Under the pieces are notes generated by a model. That model ran no database searches. It was not told the origin of the DNA and saw only the letters and a list, made by a program, of their open reading frames with translations. From assembly GCA_021780395.1 (NCBI GenBank), contig JAJXYU010000204.1, forward strand, positions 1-11,921: 11,921 nt of DNA, written 5' to 3'. The stretch comes from Pseudomonadota bacterium. Its GTDB lineage: Bacteria > Pseudomonadota > Gammaproteobacteria > Steroidobacterales > Steroidobacteraceae. Below, in pieces: positions 1-5,985 of this stretch. The position numbers were made by a program, and so were the translations under genes. Positions within the stretch are counted from its first letter, which is position 1. Each line of letters starts with the position of its first letter.

Positions 1-1
1 C

Positions 2-892
2 TGCGTCGTCCCCGTGGAGTTGATCGATGTCGCCGACGGCTTTGCGACGCTGAAGGACTCCGCGGTCATCAGTTCCTACAACAACGTACATCGACGCGGG
101 AGCGACGGTCGTCAAGGCTCGCTGCTGCTCACGGCCGGCACTCGACTGCGGGCGCCGGAAGTCGCGGTCGTCGCATCGGCGGGAATGGCAAGGATCCGTG
201 TCAGCAGCCAGCCCGCGCTCATCGTGATCTCAACCGGGGACGAACTGGTCGAACCCGGCGAGCCGATCGCGGATTTCCAGGTACGTCGATCGAATGCGTA
301 TGCGATCGTCGCGACGCTGCGACAACGGGGTTTCGCACGGGTCGGTGACGACCATATCCGCGATGATGAGTCGGCGCTGATGGAGCGTCTCTCGCTGCAC
401 CTGCGGACCCACGAGGTGCTGATCCTCAGCGGCGGCGTCTCCATGGGCCGGTTCGACCTGGTGCCGAGAATCCTGAAGCGACTCGGGGTTGAGGAGATCT
501 TCCATCGGATCGCCCAGCGGCCGGGAATGCCGATGTGGTTCGGTCTCGGCCCGAATGGACAAGCGGTTTTCGGACTCCCGGGCAATCCGGTCTCGACACT
601 GGTCTGTCTGATCCGGTACGTGGTGCCGGCGATCTCCGCCGCGATGGGTACGACGCCGGTCGCGCCCGAGCGCCTGCCAATCGGCGCACCCTTCACGGTA
701 AATCCACCGTTGACCCATTTCCTGCCGGTCACCGTGGAACACGACGACTGGGGGCGGGCCTGGGCGCAGCCGCGGCCGACGAACGGCTCCGGCGATTTTT
801 TGAGCCTCACCGGCAGCGACGGGTTCGTCGAACTGCCCCCCGGACCGAACACCTACCCGAAGGGCTTCGTCACCGGGCTCTACCGCTGGTAA
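2..892 (+). CDS. moeA: Molybdopterin molybdenumtransferase MoeA (5' partial)
   Basis: MoeA inserts molybdate into adenylylated molybdopterin, the last step of basic Moco synthesis, in the cytoplasm. The reading frame is open from the first bases of the window (first full codon at 2) and lacks the N-terminal part of the roughly 400-residue family. A GTG at 14 is in frame, but MoeA-like sequence precedes it, so it is not the start. Visible signatures, in order: NVHRRGSD (the family's NIRRRGED), STGDELVEPG, the catalytic-loop motif GGVSMGRFD with its acidic residue at 455-457, RPGMPMWFG, and GLPGNPVS. A domain IV-like C-terminus follows from about 650 to the TAA stop. It is first of the visible Moco genes, 11 bp ahead of moaA. 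MogA, which normally makes its adenylylated substrate, is not in the window. Identity is firm; the true start is outside. Confidence 0.96.
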   Translation, partial: CVVPVELIDVADGFATLKDSAVISSYNNVHRRGSDGRQGSLLLTAGTRLRAPEVAVVASAGMARIRVSSQPALIVISTGDELVEPGEPIADFQVRRSNAYAIVATLRQRGFARVGDDHIRDDESALMERLSLHLRTHEVLILSGGVSMGRFDLVPRILKRLGVEEIFHRIAQRPGMPMWFGLGPNGQAVFGLPGNPVSTLVCLIRYVVPAISAAMGTTPVAPERLPIGAPFTVNPPLTHFLPVTVEHDDWGRAWAQPRPTNGSGDFLSLTGSDGFVELPPGPNTYPKGFVTGLYRW

Positions 893-903
893 TCTGGTTA
901 GCC

Positions 904-1953
904 ATGGTGAACGAAGTCCACGTATTGCAGGGTCATCGCCAACCGGTCGACCGACTGGGCCGTTCGCTGCACGATCTGCGCATATCGGTGATGGATCGCT
1001 GCAACTTTCGGTGTCCCTACTGCATGCCTAAGGACGCGTTCCACGAGCATTACCGCTTCCTCCGGTCCCAGGAACGCCTGTCGTTCGACGAAATCGTGCG
1101 GTTGTCACGACTGTTCGCCAACCTCGGCGTCCGCAAGCTCCGGTTGACCGGTGGCGAACCGTTGTTGCGCGCGAATCTCGCCGACCTCGTCGGCGATCTG
1201 TCGACGGTGCCCGGGGTCGACGATATCGCGCTGACGACCAACGGTGTCCTGCTCGGTCAGCACGCGGTGGACCTGTTCGCGAACGGACTGAAGCGCGTGA
1301 CCGTGAGCCTCGACACCTTGGACAAGGAAGTCTTTGCGCGGATGAGCGGCGGTTTCGCCGCGCTCGATCAAGTGCTGGAGGGCATCGAGGCCGCGATCGC
1401 GGTGGGACTCACGCCGGTGAAGATCAACGCGGTCGTCGAGCGCGGCGTGAACGATCATACCGTGTTCGACCTCGTCGAGCGGTTTCGCTGGCGGCCGGTC
1501 ATCCTGCGTTTCGTCGAGTTCATGGACGTCGGCAATCGCAACGCCTGGCGTCCGGAGATGGTCGTGCCGTCCCGCGAGATCGTCGCGCGTGTGAATGCGC
1601 GCTGGCCGATCCGGCCGCTGACGGAGAATTATCGCGGCGAGGTCGCAAGACGCTGGGCCTTCGAGGACGGCGGCGGCGAGGTCGGCTTCATCTCCTCCGT
1701 GTCCCAGCCGTTTTGCGGCGCATGCAGCCGCGCTCGCCTCTCGTCGGAAGGGAAGTTCTATACTTGCCTCTTCGCGACCGAAGGCCTCGATCTTCGGACC
1801 CCGCTGCGGAGCGGCGCAGACGATGACGAGCTGTTGCGGCTGATCCGTGGTGTCTGGTCAGCACGCTCCGATCGATACAGCGAATTGCGCGAGCAATTGC
1901 GTCGCGACGATACGACGCATCGCAAGATCGAGATGTATTACATCGGCGGATGA
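904..1953 (+). CDS. moaA: GTP 3',8-cyclase MoaA (radical SAM)
   Basis: MoaA is a radical-SAM enzyme that cyclises GTP to 3',8-cyclo-dihydro-GTP, the first step of Moco synthesis. The 349-residue length is normal. The N-terminal [4Fe-4S]-SAM site is C33-x3-C37-x2-C40 (CNFRCPYC), followed by the LTGGEPLLR loop. The second C-terminal cluster motif is C271-x2-C274-x13-C288, within [20 protein letters not shown]. The protein ends in Gly-Gly, which in MoaA is needed for GTP cyclisation. ATG 904 is chosen because it gives a normal-length N-terminus and lies 11 bp after the moeA stop. No clear ribosome binding site precedes it, so coupling to moeA is likely. The stop TGA (1951-1953) overlaps an ATG at 1950 in the moaC frame. 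Confidence 0.97.
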   Translation: MVNEVHVLQGHRQPVDRLGRSLHDLRISVMDRCNFRCPYCMPKDAFHEHYRFLRSQERLSFDEIVRLSRLFANLGVRKLRLTGGEPLLRANLADLVGDLSTVPGVDDIALTTNGVLLGQHAVDLFANGLKRVTVSLDTLDKEVFARMSGGFAALDQVLEGIEAAIAVGLTPVKINAVVERGVNDHTVFDLVERFRWRPVILRFVEFMDVGNRNAWRPEMVVPSREIVARVNARWPIRPLTENYRGEVARRWAFEDGGGEVGFISSVSQPFCGACSRARLSSEGKFYTCLFATEGLDLRTPLRSGADDDELLRLIRGVWSARSDRYSELREQLRRDDTTHRKIEMYYIGG

Positions 1954-1955
1954 GG
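1951..1955 (+). promoter_or_regulatory. Candidate ribosome binding site for moaC
   Basis: TGAGG lies 9 nt ahead of ATG 1965 and includes the moaA stop codon. It favours 1965 over the in-frame ATG at 1950. The match is short, so this is suggestive only. Confidence 0.45.
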
Positions 1956-1964
1956 CTAACGGCG

Positions 1965-2450
1965 ATGACCGAACCGAAGTTCTCCCATGTCGACGAACAC
2001 CAACGCCCGACCATGGTCGACGTGTCCGAAAAGCCGGTGACCCATCGGATCGCGGTGGCCGAGAGTCGCGTCGTGTTTCCGGCGGAAGTCGCCGACGCAC
2101 TCCGAAGCAACGATCTAAGATCGGCCAAAGGGCCGGTGTTCGATACCGCGATCGTGGCCGGCGTGATGGGCGCGAAGCGCACGCACGAACTGATCCCGTT
2201 CTGCCATCCGTTGCGACTCGAGAGCTGCAAGGTCGCGATCGAGTTGATCGGCGACGTCGCGGTGATCCGGTGCACGGTCGCCGTGCACGACAGAACCGGC
2301 GTCGAGATGGAGGCCTTGGCCGGAGCGAGCATCGCCGCGCTCACCGTTTACGACATGTGCAAGGCGCTGTCGCGCGAAATCGTGATCGGCGAAACACGAT
2401 TGCTCTCCAAGGAAGGCGGCAAGAGCAGCCACCGGATCGAACCCGCGTGA
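1965..2450 (+). CDS. moaC: Cyclic pyranopterin monophosphate synthase MoaC
   Basis: MoaC rearranges the MoaA product into cyclic pyranopterin monophosphate (cPMP). With the start at 1965 the protein has 161 residues, as usual for the family. It opens with the family pattern ending in MVDVSEK. Residues matching the E. coli active site are visible: K55 (KGPVFDTA), H81 (FCHPL), E114 and E116 (VEMEA), D130 and K133 (YDMCKA). The C-terminus has LLSKEGGKS. An upstream in-frame ATG at 1950 overlaps the moaA stop as ATGA and would add five residues. ATG 1965 is preferred because a TGAGG sequence (1951-1955) sits 9 nt before it and because family N-termini begin about here. The TGA stop overlaps the GTG start of the next gene. 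Confidence 0.96.
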   Translation: MTEPKFSHVDEHQRPTMVDVSEKPVTHRIAVAESRVVFPAEVADALRSNDLRSAKGPVFDTAIVAGVMGAKRTHELIPFCHPLRLESCKVAIELIGDVAVIRCTVAVHDRTGVEMEALAGASIAALTVYDMCKALSREIVIGETRLLSKEGGKSSHRIEPA

Positions 2451-3298
2451 CGGCCGCCGCGGCACCCTTGCGGGGTCTGGTGCTCGCCGGCGGCGCGAGC
2501 TCGCGCATGCAGCGCGACAAGGCGGCACTGGACTATGGCGGCAGGAGCCAGCTCGATCGCGTGGTCGCGCTCGCTCGGCGGCACGTCACCGGGGTCTTCG
2601 TGTCGGTGCGTGCCGATCAGGCCCAGGATCCGGTACGCGCGGGCCATTCATTGATCATCGATACCTTCACCGACGGTGGGCCGATCGCCGGAATTCGCTC
2701 GGCGTTTACGCGGGACCCCGCGGCGGCATGGCTCGTGCTCGCGTGCGATTTGCCGCTCCTGTCGGACGCCGCAATCGAGCACCTGATCCGGTCACGCGAC
2801 CCCGCCGGTTTCGCGACCGCGTATCGCAGCACCTACGACGGCTTGCCCGAGCCCCTGTGCGCGATCTGGGAACCGCGATCGGCCGATGCGCTCGCCGAGT
2901 GGGTCGCACGGGGCCACAAATGCCCGCGCAAGTTCCTGGGCGCCCATCCGGTCACGCTTCTCGATCCGATCGACGCGCACGCTCTCGACAACGTGAACAC
3001 GCCGGAGGAATATGCGCGTGCGCGCGCTGCGCTCGATCAGGGGACAACGCGCGAAGCGATGCGGATACAGATACGATATTACGCACTGATGCGCGAGCAG
3101 GCGGGACGGTCGGACGAGACCGTAGAGACCGAGGCGGGCACGCCGGCGGCGCTGTACCGCGAACTCGGCGCGCGCCACCCGTTCACCTTGACGCCCGAGC
3201 AACTGAAGGTTGCGGTGAACGGTGACTTCAGCGATTGGTCGCGGGCGCTGCGCCCGGACGACGTCGTCGTCTTCATTCCCCCGGTGGCGGGCGGATGA
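2447..3298 (+). CDS. mobA: Fused MobA-MoaD: Moco guanylyltransferase plus molybdopterin synthase small subunit
   Basis: One uninterrupted 283-codon frame carries two Moco proteins that are normally separate. Residues 1 to about 192 are MobA, which transfers GMP from GTP to Mo-molybdopterin: [11 protein letters not shown] with R20 and K25, GGPIAGI, the metal-binding D101 in ACDLPLL (same number as E. coli MobA D101), and NVNTPEEY near the end. Residues 205 to 283 are a complete MoaD, a ubiquitin-fold sulfur carrier ending VFIPPVAGG; the terminal Gly-Gly is the site of adenylylation and thiocarboxylation and remains free here. GTG 2447 is chosen because it overlaps the moaC stop (GTGA) and puts the nucleotide-binding loop at the usual distance. 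The long open frame upstream of 2447 is only the shadow of moaA and moaC. An internal ATG at 3059 could give free MoaD. The TGA stop overlaps the moaE start (ATGA). Confidence 0.93.
   Translation: MTAAAAPLRGLVLAGGASSRMQRDKAALDYGGRSQLDRVVALARRHVTGVFVSVRADQAQDPVRAGHSLIIDTFTDGGPIAGIRSAFTRDPAAAWLVLACDLPLLSDAAIEHLIRSRDPAGFATAYRSTYDGLPEPLCAIWEPRSADALAEWVARGHKCPRKFLGAHPVTLLDPIDAHALDNVNTPEEYARARAALDQGTTREAMRIQIRYYALMREQAGRSDETVETEAGTPAALYRELGARHPFTLTPEQLKVAVNGDFSDWSRALRPDDVVVFIPPVAGG
3059..3298 (+). other. moaD: MoaD domain of the fusion, with possible internal start
   Basis: This is the C-terminal 79 residues of the fused frame, the same size as free MoaD (about 80 residues). It starts at an ATG that reads [16 protein letters not shown], a typical MoaD N-terminus, and ends with the Gly-Gly tail that MoeB adenylylates and MoaE binds. 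An AGGGGA sequence at 3039-3044 lies 14 nt before the ATG, too far for a good ribosome binding site. Free MoaD from this internal start is therefore possible but not clearly supported. No stop codon separates it from the MobA part. The moaE and moeB genes directly downstream encode its two known partners. Confidence 0.85.
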
Positions 3299-3774
3299 CG
3301 CCGTTTCGTTTCTCCTCGACGCCGATCGACACCGAGACCGGGCGGCGTGCGCTGCTGGACGGTGCGGCCGGCGGCTACGTGAGCTTCGAGGGCTGGGTTC
3401 GCGATCATAACGAGGGTCTCGCAGTCCGTCGGCTGGAGTACGAAGCGTTCGTGGACCTCGCCGTCAAGGAAGGTGAGCGGATCGTTGCGGAAGCGATCGG
3501 CCGATTTGCATTGCGCGGCGCTCTCTGTGTGCACCGCATCGGCGATTTAGCGATCGGCGATCTCGCCGTCTGGGTCGGCGTGAGCGCGGTACATCGGGGC
3601 GAGGCCTTCGATGCGTGCCGGTACATCATCGACGAGGTCAAGCATCGTTTGCCGATCTGGAAGAAGGAACATTACGCGAACGGCGACTCGGGTTGGGTCA
3701 ACTGCGAGCGCTGCGCGGCGGCTGCGCATCACGATCACGGCTCGCACACCCATGACTCGCATGCGCACGACTGA
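3295..3774 (+). CDS. moaE: Molybdopterin synthase catalytic subunit MoaE, with His-rich tail
   Basis: MoaE takes sulfur from the thiocarboxylated Gly-Gly tail of MoaD and builds the dithiolene of molybdopterin on cPMP. The 159-residue length is normal to slightly long. The N-terminal half has FEGWVRDHNEG with the conserved arginine, then VHRIGDLAIGD and AVHRGEAFDACRYIIDEVK. The lysines K116 and K123 (in VKHRLPIWKKE) match E. coli K119 and K126 with the same spacing. After the core comes C137-E-R-C140, an Ala run, and a 15-residue tail with seven histidines (HHDHGSHTHDSHAHD), which looks able to bind a transition metal. ATG 3295 overlaps the mobA-moaD stop, consistent with coupled synthesis of the two subunits. 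Confidence 0.96.
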   Translation: MTPFRFSSTPIDTETGRRALLDGAAGGYVSFEGWVRDHNEGLAVRRLEYEAFVDLAVKEGERIVAEAIGRFALRGALCVHRIGDLAIGDLAVWVGVSAVHRGEAFDACRYIIDEVKHRLPIWKKEHYANGDSGWVNCERCAAAAHHDHGSHTHDSHAHD

Positions 3775-3777
3775 CCG

Positions 3778-4827
3778 ATGGAGCCGGATTATTCTCGTCA
3801 AATCGCGCTGAAGGACGTCGGGGCTGCGGGTCAGTCGCTGCTGGAGCGCAGCCGCGTGCTCGTCGTCGGCGCGGGCGGTCTCGGCAGCCCCGTGCTCCAA
3901 TATCTGGCGGGCGCCGGCGTCGGCTCGCTCACCGTGATCGATCACGACACACTCGATCCGAGCAATCTTCATCGACAACCCCTGTATGCGCTCGAGGATT
4001 CGGGCCGCCCCAAAGCCGCACTTGCCGCCGCCGCGCTCGCGAAGCTGAATCCACGGGTTCGCGTCGAGGTCCGCGCGGAGCGCTTCGACACCGCCAACGC
4101 CCTCGCCCTCGTCGCCGCCCACGATCTGGTCGTCGAGTGCAGCGACAACTTCCGGACGAAGTTTCTCGTGAACGACGCGGCCGTACTCGCCGCGCGGCCG
4201 GTCGTGTTTGCGAGCGTGTATCAGTACGAGGGACAACTGCAGGTGTACAAGCCCGACCGCGAGCACGCCTGCCTGCGCTGCCTCTGGCCGGACGCGACCG
4301 CCGACGGCGTGGTCGGGAATTGCGCGGAGGCGGGCGTGCTCGGCCCCGTGCCGGGCGCGCTCGGTGCGATGCAGGCCGTTCTCGCGCTCGAGACCCTGCT
4401 CGACATCGGCACGCCACTGCGCGGCGAAGTGCTGCTGGTCGATTTTCGCGATTTCTCGACGCTGAAGCTGCGCGCACCCCGGCATCACGCCTGCGATGCG
4501 CCGCGCTGCTGTCGCGTCCGTGCGATCGTTCCGGAGGGTCCCGACCTCGAGGTGACATTGGACTCGCTCGACGAGGCCGTCGCACGCGGCTGGACGATCG
4601 TCGACGTGCGTAACGCCGAGGAGTTCGTGGCTCGCCCCGCGGCCGGCCGACATTTCCCCGTCGCCGAGCTCCTAGCGGGCGAGGCACCCCTTGCCCGTGA
4701 AGTCGAGTACCTGCTGGTCTGCGCAACGGGTCAGCGCAGCCTCGCCGCCGCGCGGGCGCTACGGCGACGCGGCTACGCGGTACGTTCCCTGGCCGGCGGC
4801 CTGGGACGGGTCGATCGAGATCGCTGA
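3778..4827 (+). CDS. moeB: MoaD-adenylating enzyme MoeB with C-terminal rhodanese domain
   Basis: MoeB is an E1-like enzyme that adenylylates the MoaD C-terminus; proteins with an added rhodanese domain (the MOCS3/MoeZ architecture) also deliver the sulfur. Residues 1 to about 250 are the ThiF/MoeB fold: GAGGLGSP (G31, G33, G34, G36), D55, SNLHRQ (N63, R66), K79, D123 in CSDNF, and NCAEAGVLGP. The first zinc pair is C165-x2-C168. The second is atypical: C239-x4-C244-C245 instead of CxxC. Residues about 260 to 349 form a short rhodanese domain with IVDVRNAEEF and active-site C315 in CATGQRS. The gene starts 3 bp after moaE with no clear ribosome binding site, and its stop abuts the next ATG (TGAATG). 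The MoaD partner is encoded two genes upstream. Activity toward ThiS or another carrier cannot be excluded. Confidence 0.94.
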   Translation: MEPDYSRQIALKDVGAAGQSLLERSRVLVVGAGGLGSPVLQYLAGAGVGSLTVIDHDTLDPSNLHRQPLYALEDSGRPKAALAAAALAKLNPRVRVEVRAERFDTANALALVAAHDLVVECSDNFRTKFLVNDAAVLAARPVVFASVYQYEGQLQVYKPDREHACLRCLWPDATADGVVGNCAEAGVLGPVPGALGAMQAVLALETLLDIGTPLRGEVLLVDFRDFSTLKLRAPRHHACDAPRCCRVRAIVPEGPDLEVTLDSLDEAVARGWTIVDVRNAEEFVARPAAGRHFPVAELLAGEAPLAREVEYLLVCATGQRSLAAARALRRRGYAVRSLAGGLGRVDRDR

Positions 4828-5985
4828 ATGCGCTTTCGCAGCAAGCTGCCTGACGTCGGCACGACCATCTTCACCGTAATGTCCCGCCGGGCGGCCGACG
4901 AGGGCGCACTGAACGTCGGACAAGGCTTTCCGGACTACCCGATCGATCCGCGGCTCGCCGGATTCGTGCAGCAGGCGATCGACGAGGGGCGCAATCAATA
5001 CGCCCCGATGGAAGGGGTCGACGAGCTGCGCGAGGTCATCGCCGGCAAGTTGACCTTGAGCCACGGCATCTCGGTCGATCCGGAATCCGAGGTCACGGTG
5101 ACCTGCGGCGCGACCGAGTCGATCTACGACGCGATTCAGGCGGCGATCGGCGCCGGCGACGAGGCGATCGTGTTCGACCCGGCCTATGATGCCTACGAGC
5201 CTGCGATCCGGCTCGCCGGCGGGCGCTGCGTACGGATCGCCTTGCGGCCGCCGCGCTTCGCCTACGACTGGTCGGAAGTCGAGCGGGCGCTCGATGACCG
5301 GACCCGTCTGCTGATCCTCAACAGCCCCCACAACCCGAGCTGCACGGCGATCGACCCCGCCGACCTCGACGCGCTCGCGGCCCTGATCCGCGATCGACCG
5401 ATCACGGTGCTGTCCGACGAAGTCTACGAGCACGTGCTGTTCGATGGCCGCCGGCACGCCTCCGTGCTCGCCCACCCGGAGCTGCGCGAGCGCTCGTTCG
5501 CGGTGTTCTCCTTCGGCAAGACGCTGCATGCAACCGGCTGGCGGACCGGGTATTGCGTCGCGCCGCCCGACCTGACCCGCGAGCTGCGCAAGGTCCACCA
5601 GTTCAATGCGTTCAGCATCGCCGCGCCGCTCCAGCACGCGATCGCGCGCTACCTGCGCGCGCACCCGCAGTCGGTGCATGGTCTCGGCGCGTTCTTCGAA
5701 GCGAAGCGCGACTTGATGAGTGCGCGCCTGCAGGGGACGGGGTTCCGCGTGCTGCCCGCGGCCGGAACGTATTTCCAACTCGTCGACTACGGCGATCTCG
5801 GCCGCGAGAACGATCTCGTGTTTGCGGATCGGTTGATCCGCGAGGCGAAGATCGCGATGATCCCGCTATCGCCGTTCTACGCCGACCCACCCCCGATGAC
5901 GCTGCTGCGCGTGTGCCTCGCCAAACGTGATGAGACGCTGGAGGCCGCCGCCGAGCGGATGCGTGCGTTCTCCGAGCGCGCCTAA
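4828..5985 (+). CDS. ybdL: Methionine aminotransferase, YbdL-like (PLP fold type I)
   Basis: This is a pyridoxal-phosphate aminotransferase of class I/II, 385 residues. It matches E. coli YbdL closely in recalled sequence: SKLPDVGTTIFTVMS at the start, NVGQGFPDYP, NQYAPMEGV, the cofactor-binding N169 (SPHNPS) and D197 (SDEVYEHV), the Schiff-base K231 (SFGKTLHATGW), and the substrate carboxylate-binding R361. YbdL prefers methionine and transaminates it with a 2-oxo acid; kynurenine or glutamine aminotransferase activity is the main alternative. The ATG immediately follows the moeB stop, so it is the last gene of the Moco operon by position. A role there is not known to me. Its TAA stop overlaps the otsA stop on the other strand by 4 bp. 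Confidence 0.9.
   Translation: MRFRSKLPDVGTTIFTVMSRRAADEGALNVGQGFPDYPIDPRLAGFVQQAIDEGRNQYAPMEGVDELREVIAGKLTLSHGISVDPESEVTVTCGATESIYDAIQAAIGAGDEAIVFDPAYDAYEPAIRLAGGRCVRIALRPPRFAYDWSEVERALDDRTRLLILNSPHNPSCTAIDPADLDALAALIRDRPITVLSDEVYEHVLFDGRRHASVLAHPELRERSFAVFSFGKTLHATGWRTGYCVAPPDLTRELRKVHQFNAFSIAAPLQHAIARYLRAHPQSVHGLGAFFEAKRDLMSARLQGTGFRVLPAAGTYFQLVDYGDLGRENDLVFADRLIREAKIAMIPLSPFYADPPPMTLLRVCLAKRDETLEAAAERMRAFSERA

Noticed and set aside
1847..2446. Upstream extension of the MobA-MoaD open frame
   Set aside because: This part is an out-of-frame translation of the moaA end and moaC, Arg-rich with no homology. MobA similarity begins just after GTG 2447.
3547..4653. Open frame on - across moaE and moeB (368 codons)
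   Set aside because: It spans two well-supported genes on the other strand and has no recognisable domain.
4759..5778. Open frame on - across the aminotransferase gene (339 codons)
   Set aside because: It is antisense to a gene with complete PLP-enzyme motifs, and its composition is arginine- and glutamine-rich and domainless.
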